Shown: positions 23,328 to 32,972 of the stretch, one piece after another | Layout of the letters: every line of letters starts with the position of its first letter | How positions within the stretch are numbered: position 1 is the first letter of the stretch | Translations under genes and position numbers: made by a program | Notes under the pieces: model-generated | Databases searched by the model: none | What the model saw: the letters and a program-made list of their open reading frames with translations, nothing else | What the model was told of the DNA's origin: nothing | Source: an uncultured Bacteroidales bacterium | GTDB lineage: Bacteria; Bacteroidota; Bacteroidia; Bacteroidales; Muribaculaceae | NCBI GenBank assembly: GCA_902774055.1 | Contig: CACYGX010000005.1 | Coordinates: 124,001 to 188,000 of the forward strand | DNA length: 64,000 nucleotides | Reading direction: 5' to 3'

Positions 23328-26099
23328 TTACACAACAACGTTGACAATCTTGTTGGGAACGACAATGACCTTCTTGGGTTGCTTGCCGTCGAGCCAGCGT
23401 GCTGCACCCTCGTCACTCAAGGCGATGCGCTGCACCTCGTCCTGTGCCGTTCCGGCAGGCACTTCGATATTGTAACGGGGCTTGCCATTGAACAGGACGG
23501 TATATTTTACCGTCGATTCCTTCAAGTAATCCTCGTTCCAAGTAGGCCATTGGGCATCACACACAGTAGTGTCGTGACCCAGCACATGCCACAATTCCTC
23601 GGCGATGTGCGGTGCGAATGGTGCCAGCAGCACTACAAGAGGTTCATAGATTTCGCGAGCGCGGCATTTCATACTTGTCAACTCGTTGACACAGATCATG
23701 AAAGCGGCCACCGATGTATTGTAACTGAAGCTTTCAATATCGCCACTCACCTTCTTAATGAGTTTGTGCAATGACTTGAGCGCTTCGGCACTGGGTTTCT
23801 CATCGATGAGTTGCATGGCGTCACCCTTGTAGAACAAAGCCCACAAGCGCTTGAGGAAGCGGTTCACGCCGTCAATACCATTGGTATCCCAAGGCTTGCT
23901 GGCCTCGACAGGACCAAGGAACATTTCATAGAGACGCAGGGTATCAGCACCATAATGGTCAACAATATCATCAGGATTGACGACATTAAACATCGATTTG
24001 GACATCTTCTCGATAGCCCAGCCGCAGATATACTTGCCATTCTCGAGAATGAACTCAGCATTCTTGAATTCAGGCCTCCAATCACGGAACTTCTCAATAT
24101 CCAACGCATCGTTATGAACAATGTTCACATCAACATGAATGGGAGTTACATCATAGTCCTTCTTGAGATTAAATGAGACAAACTTGTTGGTGTCCTTGAT
24201 GCGGTAAACAAAGTTACTACGACCCTGAATCATGCCCTGGTTGACCAATTTACGGAACGGCTCAGACTCACACACAAAACCATAGTCATAGAGGAATTTG
24301 TTCCAAAAACGGCTATAGATCAAGTGACCTGTAGCATGCTCAGTACCACCAACATACAAATCTACCTGGCGCCAATACTCATTGGCTTCATGAGAAACGA
24401 GCTCATTGTCGTTATGCGGATCCATGTAACGCAGGTAGTAGGCCGACGAACCGGCAAAGCCTGGCATGGTGTTCAACTCCAACGGATAACCATCGGCGGT
24501 CACCCATCCCTTGGCACGACCCAGGGGAGGTTCTCCCGTCTCGGTAGGCAAGAATTTATCTACTTCAGGCAGTTGCAATGGCAACAGACTCTCGTCGAGC
24601 GGCTGAGGCTGGTTGTTCTCATCATAGTAGATGGGGAACGGTTCACCCCAATAGCGCTGACGGCTGAAGATGGCGTCGCGCAGGCGATAATTCACCTTGA
24701 CATGACCAATGCCAGACTCCTCGATGTACTGCTTGGTACGTGCAATGGCGTCCTTAACCTGCAAACCATTGAGTTGCAAGCGCTCGTTAGATGAGTTAGT
24801 CATGATGCCTTCCTTGGCATCAAAACTCTCCTCGCTCACATCGGCACCCTCAATCAGGGGAATAATAGGCAAGTCGAAGTGCTTGGCAAAGGCATAGTCA
24901 CGACTATCGTGAGCGGGAACCGCCATGATGGCACCCGTGCCATAGCCAGCCAGCACATAGTCACTAATATATATAGGTATATTCTTGCCCGTAATGGGAT
25001 TGACGGCATAACTGCCAGTAAACACACCACTAACTTTTTTCTCAATCATGCGCTCACGCTCGGTCTTGTGCTTGACCTCGTCGAGATAAGCATCGACAGC
25101 AGCGCGCTGATCAGCAGTTACCACCTCATCCACATAGATGCTCTCAGGTGCCAGTACCATAAAGGTCACGCCAAAGATAGTATCGGCCCTGGTGGTGAAA
25201 ATCAACAGGCTCTTGTCGCTATCAGCGATGGGGAATGTCATTTCGGCACCCTCGCTATAGCCGATCCAGTTGCGCTGGGTTTCCTTAATAGATTCGGTCC
25301 ACTCGATGGTTTCCAAATCACGCAAGAGTCGTCCGGCATAGGCCGACACACGCAAGCACCACTGGCTCATCATCTTCTGCTCAACGGGATAACCGCCACG
25401 TACCGATACACCCTCGCTCACCTCGTCGTTGGCCAGCACAGTACCCAACTTGGGACACCAGTTCACCATCGTGTTGCCCAAGTAGGCAATACGGTAGTTC
25501 ATGAGCACATTGTTGCGCTGCAGCTGGGTCATGGCTTTCCACTCATCGGCAGTAAACTCATCGGTACTGCTAGTGTGGGCATTGCAACCCTGAGTGCCAA
25601 ATTTCTCAAAATAAGCCACCAACTCATCAATGGGACGGGCTTTTTCAAGTTCAGTATTATAATAACTCTTGAACATCTGCAAGAAAGCCCACTGTGTCCA
25701 CTTGTAATAAGTGGGGTCACAGGTTCTCACTTCGCGGTCCCAATCGTAGCAGAAACCAATCTTATCTAACTGCTCACGGTAGCGTTTAATGTTCTCATTG
25801 GTAGTGATTTCTGGGTGTTGACCCGTTTGGATGGCATACTGTTCGGCGGGCAGACCATAAGCATCATAACCCATGGGATGCAAGACGTTGAAACCCTTCA
25901 AACGCTTGTAGCGCGCATAAATATCGCTGGCAATGTAGCCGAGGGGATGTCCCACATGCAAACCTGCTCCCGAAGGATAGGGAAACATATCGAGCACATA
26001 GAACTTGGGACGGGTATTGTCAATATCACACTTGTAGGTGTGATGATCACGCCAATACTGTTGCCACTTTTTCTCTATTTCTTTATAGTTATAATCCAT
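23328..26099 (-). CDS. leuS: Leucyl-tRNA synthetase
   Basis: A 923-residue class I synthetase that charges tRNA-Leu. The HIGH motif appears as HVGH (residues 48-51, in [15 protein letters not shown]). The editing domain is present in the middle ([19 protein letters not shown], and [17 protein letters not shown]), and KMSKS is at 698-702 ([17 protein letters not shown]). The anticodon-binding region and C-terminal domain complete the chain. It is slightly longer than the 860-residue E. coli enzyme, as usual in Bacteroidetes. It is followed by a 34-base gap and then the glutathione peroxidase gene upstream, so the two may be cotranscribed. Confidence 0.97.
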   Translation of the reverse strand: MDYNYKEIEKKWQQYWRDHHTYKCDIDNTRPKFYVLDMFPYPSGAGLHVGHPLGYIASDIYARYKRLKGFNVLHPMGYDAYGLPAEQYAIQTGQHPEITTNENIKRYREQLDKIGFCYDWDREVRTCDPTYYKWTQWAFLQMFKSYYNTELEKARPIDELVAYFEKFGTQGCNAHTSSTDEFTADEWKAMTQLQRNNVLMNYRIAYLGNTMVNWCPKLGTVLANDEVSEGVSVRGGYPVEQKMMSQWCLRVSAYAGRLLRDLETIEWTESIKETQRNWIGYSEGAEMTFPIADSDKSLLIFTTRADTIFGVTFMVLAPESIYVDEVVTADQRAAVDAYLDEVKHKTERERMIEKKVSGVFTGSYAVNPITGKNIPIYISDYVLAGYGTGAIMAVPAHDSRDYAFAKHFDLPIIPLIEGADVSEESFDAKEGIMTNSSNERLQLNGLQVKDAIARTKQYIEESGIGHVKVNYRLRDAIFSRQRYWGEPFPIYYDENNQPQPLDESLLPLQLPEVDKFLPTETGEPPLGRAKGWVTADGYPLELNTMPGFAGSSAYYLRYMDPHNDNELVSHEANEYWRQVDLYVGGTEHATGHLIYSRFWNKFLYDYGFVCESEPFRKLVNQGMIQGRSNFVYRIKDTNKFVSFNLKKDYDVTPIHVDVNIVHNDALDIEKFRDWRPEFKNAEFILENGKYICGWAIEKMSKSMFNVVNPDDIVDHYGADTLRLYEMFLGPVEASKPWDTNGIDGVNRFLKRLWALFYKGDAMQLIDEKPSAEALKSLHKLIKKVSGDIESFSYNTSVAAFMICVNELTSMKCRAREIYEPLVVLLAPFAPHIAEELWHVLGHDTTVCDAQWPTWNEDYLKESTVKYTVLFNGKPRYNIEVPAGTAQDEVQRIALSDEGAARWLDGKQPKKVIVVPNKIVNVVV

Positions 26100-26133
26100 T
26101 TTTTAGTCTTCTAATTTCTTGTCTATAGAGTTT

Positions 26134-26685
26134 TTAGAGTAAATTTTTGATGTCTTCTTCTATGATTTTGCAATCGGTGGTGGGTTCGTAACGCTCCACT
26201 ACATTACCCTGACGGTCAATAAGGAATTTTGTGAAATTCCACTTGATGTCGGGCTTGCTGGCATAATTGGGATCGGCTTTGGAGAGCATATTGTCGAGCA
26301 GGGCACCAATCTTCTGATCCTTGTCAAAGCCTTTAAAACCTTGCTTTGACTTCAGATAGGTGTACAGGGGAGATTCATTTTCGCCATTGACCTCAATTTT
26401 CTTGAACTGAGGAAATTCGGTGCCGTAGTTAAGCGTACAGAACTGGTGAATTTCTTCTTCGGTGCCAGGAGCCTGCTGGCCAAACTGGTTGCAGGGGAAG
26501 TCGAGAATTTCCAGACCCTGATCCTTGTACTCTTTATACAGGGCTTCCAACTCCTCATATTGCGGTGTGAAACCGCAACGTGTTGCTGTGTTGACAATAA
26601 GCAATACTTTGCCCTTATATTCAGCTAAAGAGACGTCACCATTGCGACGATCCTTCACAGTGAAATCATATACGTTTTGTGCCAT
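26134..26685 (-). CDS. Glutathione peroxidase family thiol peroxidase
   Basis: A 183-residue protein if started at MAQNVYDF (ATG at 26685); a start three codons earlier is also possible. The peroxidatic cysteine is Cys37 in NTATRCGFT, and the catalytic Gln lies in DFPCNQFGQQAPG and Trp/Asn in DIKWNFTKFL. Bacterial Cys-type enzymes of this family usually use thioredoxin rather than glutathione to reduce peroxides. There is no signal peptide, so it is cytoplasmic. It lies 34 bases upstream of leuS in the same direction and 48 bases after nadA. Confidence 0.93.
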   Translation of the reverse strand: MAQNVYDFTVKDRRNGDVSLAEYKGKVLLIVNTATRCGFTPQYEELEALYKEYKDQGLEILDFPCNQFGQQAPGTEEEIHQFCTLNYGTEFPQFKKIEVNGENESPLYTYLKSKQGFKGFDKDQKIGALLDNMLSKADPNYASKPDIKWNFTKFLIDRQGNVVERYEPTTDCKIIEEDIKNLL

Positions 26686-26733
26686 AACATTCAATACATT
26701 TATATAATGATATCAATGATGTTTTTTTGCTCA

Positions 26734-27720
26734 TTACTTGATTATGCCCAAGTCGCGTGAAATGTCGAGCATGCGCTGAATGGGTTTCACGGCACGTTCG
26801 GCAATTTTTTTACTTACCTTGATTTCGGGTGCCATAAACTTGAGCGAGTTATACAACTTCTCCAGTGTAATGAGTTTCATATATTCACACTCGTTGCAGG
26901 CACAGGTACCATCCTCGGGCGGAGCAGGAATGAAAGTCTTATCAGGGCAACGGCGCTGCATCTCAAACAGGATGCCACTCTCAGTGCACACGATAAATTC
27001 TTGGCTCTCGTCATCCACAGCAAAATTCAGCAAAGCCTGAGTTGAGCCCACCTTGTCGGCCATGATGCGCACGGGCTTCGGGCACTCGGGATGAACGAGC
27101 ACTTTGGCTTCGGGATGCTCACGCTTGAGATCGGCGAGCTTGGCGGCGCTGAATTTCTCATGAACATGGCAAGCGCCATCCCACAACAGCATCTCACGAC
27201 CCGTTATGCTGTTGATGTAGTTACCCAGGTTGCGGTCTGGACCGAAAATGATTTTCTCGTCCTTGGGCAGGCTGCCCACAATTTCCTTGGCATTGGATGA
27301 AGTCACCACTACATCGGTCACTGCCTTGACGGCGGCACTTGTGTTGACGTAGCTGATAACCGTGTGATCAGGGTGCTCCTTGACAAATTTCTCGAACTCA
27401 TCAGCCGGGCAGCTGTCTGCCAGCGAGCATCCAGCGCTCAAGTCAGGCACGATGACCGTCTTGTCAGGGCACAGGATCTTGGCCGTCTCGCCCATGAAGT
27501 GCACACCGCACAGAATGATCACCGGGGCATCGGTCTTGGCAGCCAGCTGTGCCAGAGCCAAGCTGTCGCCGATGTAGTCGGCCAGTTGCTGGATTTCCTC
27601 ACGCTGGTAGTAGTGCGCCATGATGACGGCATTGCGCTCACGTTTCAAGCGCAGGATTTCTTCTTTCAGGTCGATGCCAGCCTCGATAGGCTCATCGACA
27701 TAGCCTTTTTCAACATTCAT
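26734..27720 (-). CDS. nadA: Quinolinate synthase A
   Basis: A 328-residue [4Fe-4S] enzyme that condenses iminoaspartate with dihydroxyacetone phosphate to quinolinate in NAD synthesis. It shows the triplicated fold and conserved segments (RNAVIMAHYYQREEIQQLAD, ILCGVHFMGETAKILCPDK with a cluster cysteine, VVTSSNAKEIV, HPECPKPV, and the C-terminal CACNECEYMKLITLEKLYNS). The cysteines needed for the cluster are present. Neither nadB nor nadC is in the window. It diverges from the RNA methyltransferase gene across a 483-base AT-rich gap. Confidence 0.96.
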   Translation of the reverse strand: MNVEKGYVDEPIEAGIDLKEEILRLKRERNAVIMAHYYQREEIQQLADYIGDSLALAQLAAKTDAPVIILCGVHFMGETAKILCPDKTVIVPDLSAGCSLADSCPADEFEKFVKEHPDHTVISYVNTSAAVKAVTDVVVTSSNAKEIVGSLPKDEKIIFGPDRNLGNYINSITGREMLLWDGACHVHEKFSAAKLADLKREHPEAKVLVHPECPKPVRIMADKVGSTQALLNFAVDDESQEFIVCTESGILFEMQRRCPDKTFIPAPPEDGTCACNECEYMKLITLEKLYNSLKFMAPEIKVSKKIAERAVKPIQRMLDISRDLGIIK

Positions 27721-28203
27721 AATATATATTGTTTAGTTTTTAATTTTTTAAAAATTTAATTTTAACTACAACAATAATGCCTGTTAATTGTGTCGATAAC
27801 TTTTTCAAGCATCTTGGTGCCGATTGTGTTTTCAACACCTTATATGGGTTTATTAATAGTTTATCAACAAGCCTTATTGCTGTGTAATAGCAGTTTCCGC
27901 TGTTTATTAACAGGGTGTAAACAACCTGCAAAGTTAATAAATTCTTATGGATTTTTCTCACAAAAGTTGATTAAAACCGTGTTTATAGACCAATAAAAAA
28001 ATGATACTAATTATTTTGGCTGTAAGAAAAAGATTGATAAGCCACATTGATCTGGATTTGTCAAGTCTTTTTTATTGTTTTTTGTCAAATAGTTTTGAAC
28101 AACAATTGAAAGGGTTATTGACACCATTGTTGTGCATAGTGAACCCTGGCGATGTAAAGTTACAAAAAAATTTGTAACTTTGTGGTGAAGATTCATCACG
28201 ATT
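27721..28203. other. AT-rich gap with DnaA-box-like 9-mers (candidate origin) between divergent genes
   Basis: No gene is visible here. Five 9-mers close to the DnaA box TTATCCACA lie within 340 bases: TTATCGACA (27799-27791, minus strand), TTTTCAACA (27829-27837), TTATCAACA (27861-27869), TTATTAACA (27904-27912) and TTATTGACA (28115-28123). A further TTATTAACA lies at 28768-28776. AT-rich stretches at both ends could unwind. All genes from 12.5 to 27.7 kb point left and those from 28.2 to 35.4 kb point right, as expected at an origin. dnaA is not present, none of the boxes is perfect, and low GC makes such matches common, so this is only a candidate. Confidence 0.3.
28156..28182 (+). promoter_or_regulatory. 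-7 box with 11-base perfect dyad upstream of the RNA methyltransferase
   Basis: AAAGTTACAAA (28156-28166) and TTTGTAACTTT (28171-28181) form a perfect inverted repeat with a 4-base spacer. Its right arm contains TAACTTTG (28175-28182), a -7 box 21 bases before the start codon. A repressor bound there would block the promoter; the protein is unknown. Confidence 0.5.
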
Positions 28204-28734
28204 ATGGGACAGAAGAAGTCGATGTTGGAATTGCACCGCTTGGGTGTAGAGGAATATAAGAATGTAGAGAAGCTGCCGTTGACGGTGGTGCTGGACAACG
28301 TGCGCAGCGAGATGAACGTGGGGTCGGTGTTCCGCACGGCCGACGCCTTCTTGATCGAACGCATTGTCTTATGCGGTATTACGCCCCAACCGCCCAAGGC
28401 CGAAATCCATAAGACGGCCCTCGGTGCCGAGGAATCTGTAGCATGGGAGTATTATCCGACTTGTCTTGATGCTGTCGAGCAACTCAAGCGCGATGGCTAC
28501 ACCATTTGCTCGATCGAGCAAGTGCATGACAGTGTCAGTCTGGAACAATTTGTCGTCAATCGCGGGCAGAAGGTGGCTATCGTCTTTGGTAATGAGGTGA
28601 AGGGCGTGAGCCAGGCAGTAGTCGATGCCAGTGATGTGTGTATCGAGGTTCCACAGCACGGCACCAAGCACTCGTTGAATATATCGTGTTGTGCGGCCAT
28701 CGTGATGTGGCATTTCTATCATTTGAGTTATTGA
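28204..28734 (+). CDS. SpoU/TrmH family RNA 2'-O-methyltransferase
   Basis: A 176-residue SPOUT-fold enzyme that transfers a methyl group from S-adenosylmethionine to a ribose in tRNA or rRNA. The three family motifs are present: VLDNVRSEMNVGSVFRTADA (motif 1, about 28-47), IVFGNEVKGVSQ (motif 2, about 126-137) and GTKHSLNISCCAAIV (motif 3, about 157-171), which form the knotted cofactor site. It is the short form without an added RNA-binding domain. The actual target (for example tRNA G18) cannot be told from sequence. Confidence 0.93.
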   Translation: MGQKKSMLELHRLGVEEYKNVEKLPLTVVLDNVRSEMNVGSVFRTADAFLIERIVLCGITPQPPKAEIHKTALGAEESVAWEYYPTCLDAVEQLKRDGYTICSIEQVHDSVSLEQFVVNRGQKVAIVFGNEVKGVSQAVVDASDVCIEVPQHGTKHSLNISCCAAIVMWHFYHLSY

Positions 28735-29051
28735 CGGTTTTTCGGACTTTGAACATCGGGAAAAAAGTTATTAACAGGGGCTGAAATTCCTTTAAATAGT
28801 GAGAAAATTGAGAAATAATCGTGGTTTTTGGGCAAAATATAGTTAAAATTAAAATGTTAAATGGTGTTGATTTTAACATTTAAAAATGATTATAACTTTT
28901 TTATTCAAAGCATTTTCAATTTTTATATAAACAAGTATAATTCAATCAATTAAGTCAGTTTTTGGACTGATTTTTTATTTTTTTTACAAAATTTTACAAA
29001 AGACCCAAAAAGATAGAAAACACGCCCTTTTAGTTAAAGTCTTCCATTTAT
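28735..29051. other. AT-rich intergenic region before the SusC operon
   Basis: No gene is seen. A 10-bp inverted repeat (AAATGTTAAA 28852-28861 with TTTAACATTT 28872-28881) could end the methyltransferase transcript. A DnaA-box-like TTATTAACA lies at 28768. The rest is low-complexity A/T sequence. Confidence 0.5.
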
Positions 29052-29083
29052 TTTGCCTATTTCACATATTTTATCTAGTTTTG
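29052..29083 (+). promoter_or_regulatory. Bacteroidetes-type promoter of the SusC/SusD operon
   Basis: TTTG at 29052-29055, a 20-base spacer and TAGTTTTG at 29076-29083 match the -33/-7 consensus well. Transcription would begin near 29088, leaving a leader of about 115 bases that contains the weak hairpin CGAT...ATCG at 29100-29127. Confidence 0.8.
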
Positions 29084-29202
29084 CGTACTTGTAATTTATC
29101 GATAGCGGCTACCTAAAAGTACCATCGAGACCTTACACGTAACTGAAGAATAAAACACATTTTTTAACTATATTTTATTAATTTAATAAACATCACTATT
29201 TT

Positions 29203-32200
29203 ATGAAGAAGCTATTTCTGCTGCTGATAGCCATATGTGCTATCTCATTGGGCATGAGTGCCCAACAAGTAGTGAGGGGACAGGTTACTGACGCCAATGG
29301 CGAACCGCTGATTGGTGCCACGATTCAACCTGTTGGCGGAGGAAACGGCGTGGCCACCGACGTGAACGGTGAGTTCTCGCTGAGTCTTCCCTACAATGTC
29401 AAGACCCTCAAGGTTTCGTATGTGGGTTACAACACCCAGGAATTACCTGTTCAGCCCAACATGGCTATCACGATGAGTGATAGTGGTACCGCTCTGGACG
29501 AGGTGATGGTAGTTGCCTATGGTACTGCCAAGAAGACCTCTTACACCGGTTCGGCCGAGGCTGTGACGAACAAGAAACTGGAGCTGCGTCCTGTGACCGA
29601 TGCTACCAAGGCCCTCGAGGGTAACGTAGCTGGTCTGCAGGTAGTCAGTGGTTCTGGTCAGCCTGGTTCATCGCCCGCTATTCACATTCGTGGTTATGGT
29701 TCTATCAACGCATCCAGCAACCCGCTGTATGTTGTCGATGGTGCCCCCTTTGATGGTGACCTGACCTCGATCAACCCCTCGGATATCGAGTCGATGACCG
29801 TGTTGAAGGACGCTTCGGCATCTGCACTGTATGGTGCTCGTGGTGCCAATGGTGTTGTGATGATCACCACCAAAAAGGGTGTTGAAGGCCGCACCAACGT
29901 GATGTGGCGTTCAACCATGGGTTGGTCTTCACGTGCCACCAAGCGCTATGCCCATGTTAATCAGAAGGAGTATGTACAGCTTCTCTATGAGGCAGCTCGT
30001 AACAGAGCTCTTGACAATGGAGAGAATTGGAAAGACGCTGAGGAATATGGTCGTACGACAATCGCCGATCCCACCAGTGACTTCTATCTGGGTGGTGAAT
30101 ACTACAATCCTTTCAAGAACTACACTTGGGAAACCATTATTGATCCCGCTACTGGTCAAGTTCGTGCTGATGCACAGAGCGCTTGGGATGAGGATTGGTA
30201 TGACAGTGTAATCAAGAAAAACGCTTTCCGTCATGAGCACCAGTTGCAGGTTACTGGCGGTAGCGAGCGTGCACAGTACTTGATGTCATTGGGTTACCTC
30301 AACGAGGATGGTATATTGAAGACTACCAATTATGAGCGCTATACTGGTCGTGCTAGCATCAACAGCCAGGTTACTGACTGGTTGGCTGCTAACATCAACG
30401 TTTCATTGGCTCACTCGATGCAGAACTTCAGTGACTATGACGGTACGTCAAATAGTAACCCCTGGTACACTGCACAGTTCATCAACCCGTTGTTCCCTGT
30501 TTATCTCAAGGATCTTGAAGGTAAGAACCTGTTGGACAATGGTGCTATCCAGTATGACTGGGGTGAGGAAAGAGAAAATGGTGACTACCGTCCTGGTTCA
30601 CTGGATGACTTCTCGACTCTCGGTATGTTGATGCTTGATAAGGCTTACAACAAGCGTGATGTCGCTGGTCTGCGCACCGGTCTGGTACTGGGTAGCGATT
30701 TGGCCAAGTATGGTTGGCTTCAGGGCATTAAGTTCGCTGTGAACTTCAGCACTGACTACCGCAACACCAACTACATGAATTACATGAACAACAAGCATGG
30801 TAACCAGGCAGACGCTGGTGGTCTTATGGAGAAATCCAATAGCCGCACCCTCAGCTATACCTTTAACCAATTGTTGAGTTGGGACCGCACCTTCGGTGAG
30901 CACACCATCGGTCTGTTGGGTGGTCACGAGTGGTATTCTATGGATTATAACTATTTGTTAGCAGGTAAGACCAACCTCGTTGAGGGTATCTACGAGTTGC
31001 GTCCTGGTACCACCCTGTTAGAGGCTGATTCTTATTCTCTCAACCATCGCATTGATTCTTGGTTGGGTCGTATCAACTATAACTATGGTGGCCGCTATTT
31101 CTTGAGCGCTTCGCTGCGTCAGGATAAGTCTTCACGCTTCCACCCCGACCACAATAAGGGTACTTTCTGGTCAGTTGGTGCTAACTGGCGTGTATCTGGC
31201 GAGAAGTTCATGCAGAACGTGGGTTGGATCAACAACCTGTCAGTAAAGGCCAGCTATGGTGAGCAGGGTAATGAAAACCTCGGTTCTAACTACTATGCTT
31301 GGCAGAGCCTCTATGACTTCTACCACAATTCCGATGCTTATGTTGGTGGTTTCATTGCTACCCTTGAGAACCAGAAGGTTTCTTGGGAGAAGAGCCAGAA
31401 CTTCAATGCTGGTTTGGATGCTATCTTGTTCAATCACCGCTTGCAGTTGAACGTTGAGTTCTATAACCGCTTGACCAAGGACCTGCTGTTGAACCGTCCT
31501 ATGGCTTTGTCAACAGGTTTCTCGGGTTATATGGATAATGTGGGTGACATGCGCAACCGTGGTGTCGAGGGTTCAATTCGCGTAACCCCCGTCCGTACTG
31601 GTGACTTCGAGTGGAACATCACCGCTATGGCTACCCATAACAAGAATAAAGTCATCAAGCTGACCAAGGAGGCTCCTGAGCTGATTAGCGGTGTACGCGT
31701 GATCAAGGAAGGCTTGCCCATCTACACTTATTATATGAATAAGTCGGCTGGTGTTGACCCGACAACTGGTTATGCTCTGTATTGGGCTTATGATTTTGAT
31801 GAGAACGGTAACAAGGTTCCCAACAGTGATTATATCACCAGTGATTATAGCACTGCTTCGCCCTGCAAGTACTACATGGGCAGCCGCGAACCCGACATCT
31901 ATGGTAGCCTTGGCACCGACCTTTCATGGAAGGGTCTGACCTTGAGCGTACTGACTACTTATTCACTCGGTGGCAAGGTTTATGATAGCCTGTATGCCAA
32001 CGATATGGATCTGTGGTACCTGAGCTCTACCTGGCACAAGAACATGTTGCGCCGTTGGCAGAAGCCCGGTGACGTGACCGACGTTCCTCGTGTTGAGGTT
32101 GCTGGTTCACAGTTGCAGACTGACCGCTATCTGATTAATGCTAGCTACTTTGCTATCAAGAACATCACTCTGGCCTATGCTCTGCCCACCAATTGGGTAA

Positions 32201-32916
32201 GCAAGATTGGTATGACGGGTGCCCGCATCTTTGGTTCGGTAGATAACCTGGCCCTGTGGACACACCTCGATGGTATGGATCCCCAGTACAACTTCAGTGG
32301 TGGTACTGATTATGACTACAGCCCCAACCGCACTTACACTGTAGGTATCGAGTTGAACTTCGGTAAGACCTATGCTGCTCCTGCTCCCGCCGTTAACGTG
32401 AATGCGCTGAACAGCCAGATCAACGACCTGCGTGCTCAACTCGCTGACGCTCAGGGTGCCGCTGCCGACGCCAACAGCCGTCTGGCTAAGCTGCAGGGTG
32501 ACCTCGACGCTGCTAACCGCGCTCTGGCCAACTGCAAGAACGACCTGAATGCTGCCAAGAACCTTGCTCCCAAGGTGGTTGACAACAGCAAGCAGTACAT
32601 GAATATCCTCGTTCACTTCCCCAAGTCAGGAACCGCTATCACCGCCGACCAGCGTGCCAACGTTGAGCGCGTGGCTGCTTACCTGAAGAGTCATCCCGAG
32701 GCAACCTGCGAGATCAAGGGTTATGCTTCTCCCGAGGGCAAGGAAGACATTAACATCAAGCTCGCTAACGGCCGTGCCGCCAGCGTGAAGGATATGCTCG
32801 TCAAGAAGTATGGTATCGCCGCCAACCGCATCAATGCCGCTGGCCAGGGTATCAGCAACATGTTTGACGAATTGAGCTGGAACCGTGTTTCGATTTGCGA
32901 AATCATCGTGAAGTAA
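29203..32916 (+). CDS. SusC/RagA-type TonB-dependent transporter fused to a coiled coil and OmpA-like domain
   Basis: A 1237-residue outer membrane protein. In order: signal peptide (MKKLFLLLIAICAISLGMSA); CarboxypepD_reg-like domain (about 23-93, GQVTDANGEPLIGATI); TonB box region LDEVMVVAYG (98-107); plug domain (IHIRGYGSINASSNPLYVVD, then LKDASASALYGARGANGVV); and the large beta-barrel up to about residue 1055, whose last strand is YTVGIELNFGK. Ordinary SusC proteins stop there. Here a Pro/Ala hinge follows, then a coiled coil (about 1065-1120, NSQINDLRAQLADAQGAAAD) and an OmpA-like peptidoglycan-binding domain (about 1130-1237) with the matching ATCEIKGYASPEGKEDINIK core and an LANGRAASVKDML helix. 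The added part would sit in the periplasm and could tie the transporter to the cell wall. It is the first gene of a three-gene operon. Confidence 0.93.
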   Translation: MKKLFLLLIAICAISLGMSAQQVVRGQVTDANGEPLIGATIQPVGGGNGVATDVNGEFSLSLPYNVKTLKVSYVGYNTQELPVQPNMAITMSDSGTALDEVMVVAYGTAKKTSYTGSAEAVTNKKLELRPVTDATKALEGNVAGLQVVSGSGQPGSSPAIHIRGYGSINASSNPLYVVDGAPFDGDLTSINPSDIESMTVLKDASASALYGARGANGVVMITTKKGVEGRTNVMWRSTMGWSSRATKRYAHVNQKEYVQLLYEAARNRALDNGENWKDAEEYGRTTIADPTSDFYLGGEYYNPFKNYTWETIIDPATGQVRADAQSAWDEDWYDSVIKKNAFRHEHQLQVTGGSERAQYLMSLGYLNEDGILKTTNYERYTGRASINSQVTDWLAANINVSLAHSMQNFSDYDGTSNSNPWYTAQFINPLFPVYLKDLEGKNLLDNGAIQYDWGEERENGDYRPGSLDDFSTLGMLMLDKAYNKRDVAGLRTGLVLGSDLAKYGWLQGIKFAVNFSTDYRNTNYMNYMNNKHGNQADAGGLMEKSNSRTLSYTFNQLLSWDRTFGEHTIGLLGGHEWYSMDYNYLLAGKTNLVEGIYELRPGTTLLEADSYSLNHRIDSWLGRINYNYGGRYFLSASLRQDKSSRFHPDHNKGTFWSVGANWRVSGEKFMQNVGWINNLSVKASYGEQGNENLGSNYYAWQSLYDFYHNSDAYVGGFIATLENQKVSWEKSQNFNAGLDAILFNHRLQLNVEFYNRLTKDLLLNRPMALSTGFSGYMDNVGDMRNRGVEGSIRVTPVRTGDFEWNITAMATHNKNKVIKLTKEAPELISGVRVIKEGLPIYTYYMNKSAGVDPTTGYALYWAYDFDENGNKVPNSDYITSDYSTASPCKYYMGSREPDIYGSLGTDLSWKGLTLSVLTTYSLGGKVYDSLYANDMDLWYLSSTWHKNMLRRWQKPGDVTDVPRVEVAGSQLQTDRYLINASYFAIKNITLAYALPTNWVSKIGMTGARIFGSVDNLALWTHLDGMDPQYNFSGGTDYDYSPNRTYTVGIELNFGKTYAAPAPAVNVNALNSQINDLRAQLADAQGAAADANSRLAKLQGDLDAANRALANCKNDLNAAKNLAPKVVDNSKQYMNILVHFPKSGTAITADQRANVERVAAYLKSHPEATCEIKGYASPEGKEDINIKLANGRAASVKDMLVKKYGIAANRINAAGQGISNMFDELSWNRVSICEIIVK

Positions 32917-32972
32917 TCCCGAGACAATGTTTCATTGAATTATATTCATCGATTATTAATAAGGATATAAAC

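Noticed and set aside
27740..27996. Two short open frames in the nadA-methyltransferase gap
   Set aside because: Low-complexity AT-rich sequence with no family pattern or start signals.
32895..32972. Upstream extension of the SusD open frame overlapping the susC stop
   Set aside because: The ATG at 32973 gives a perfect lipoprotein leader; the extension does not.
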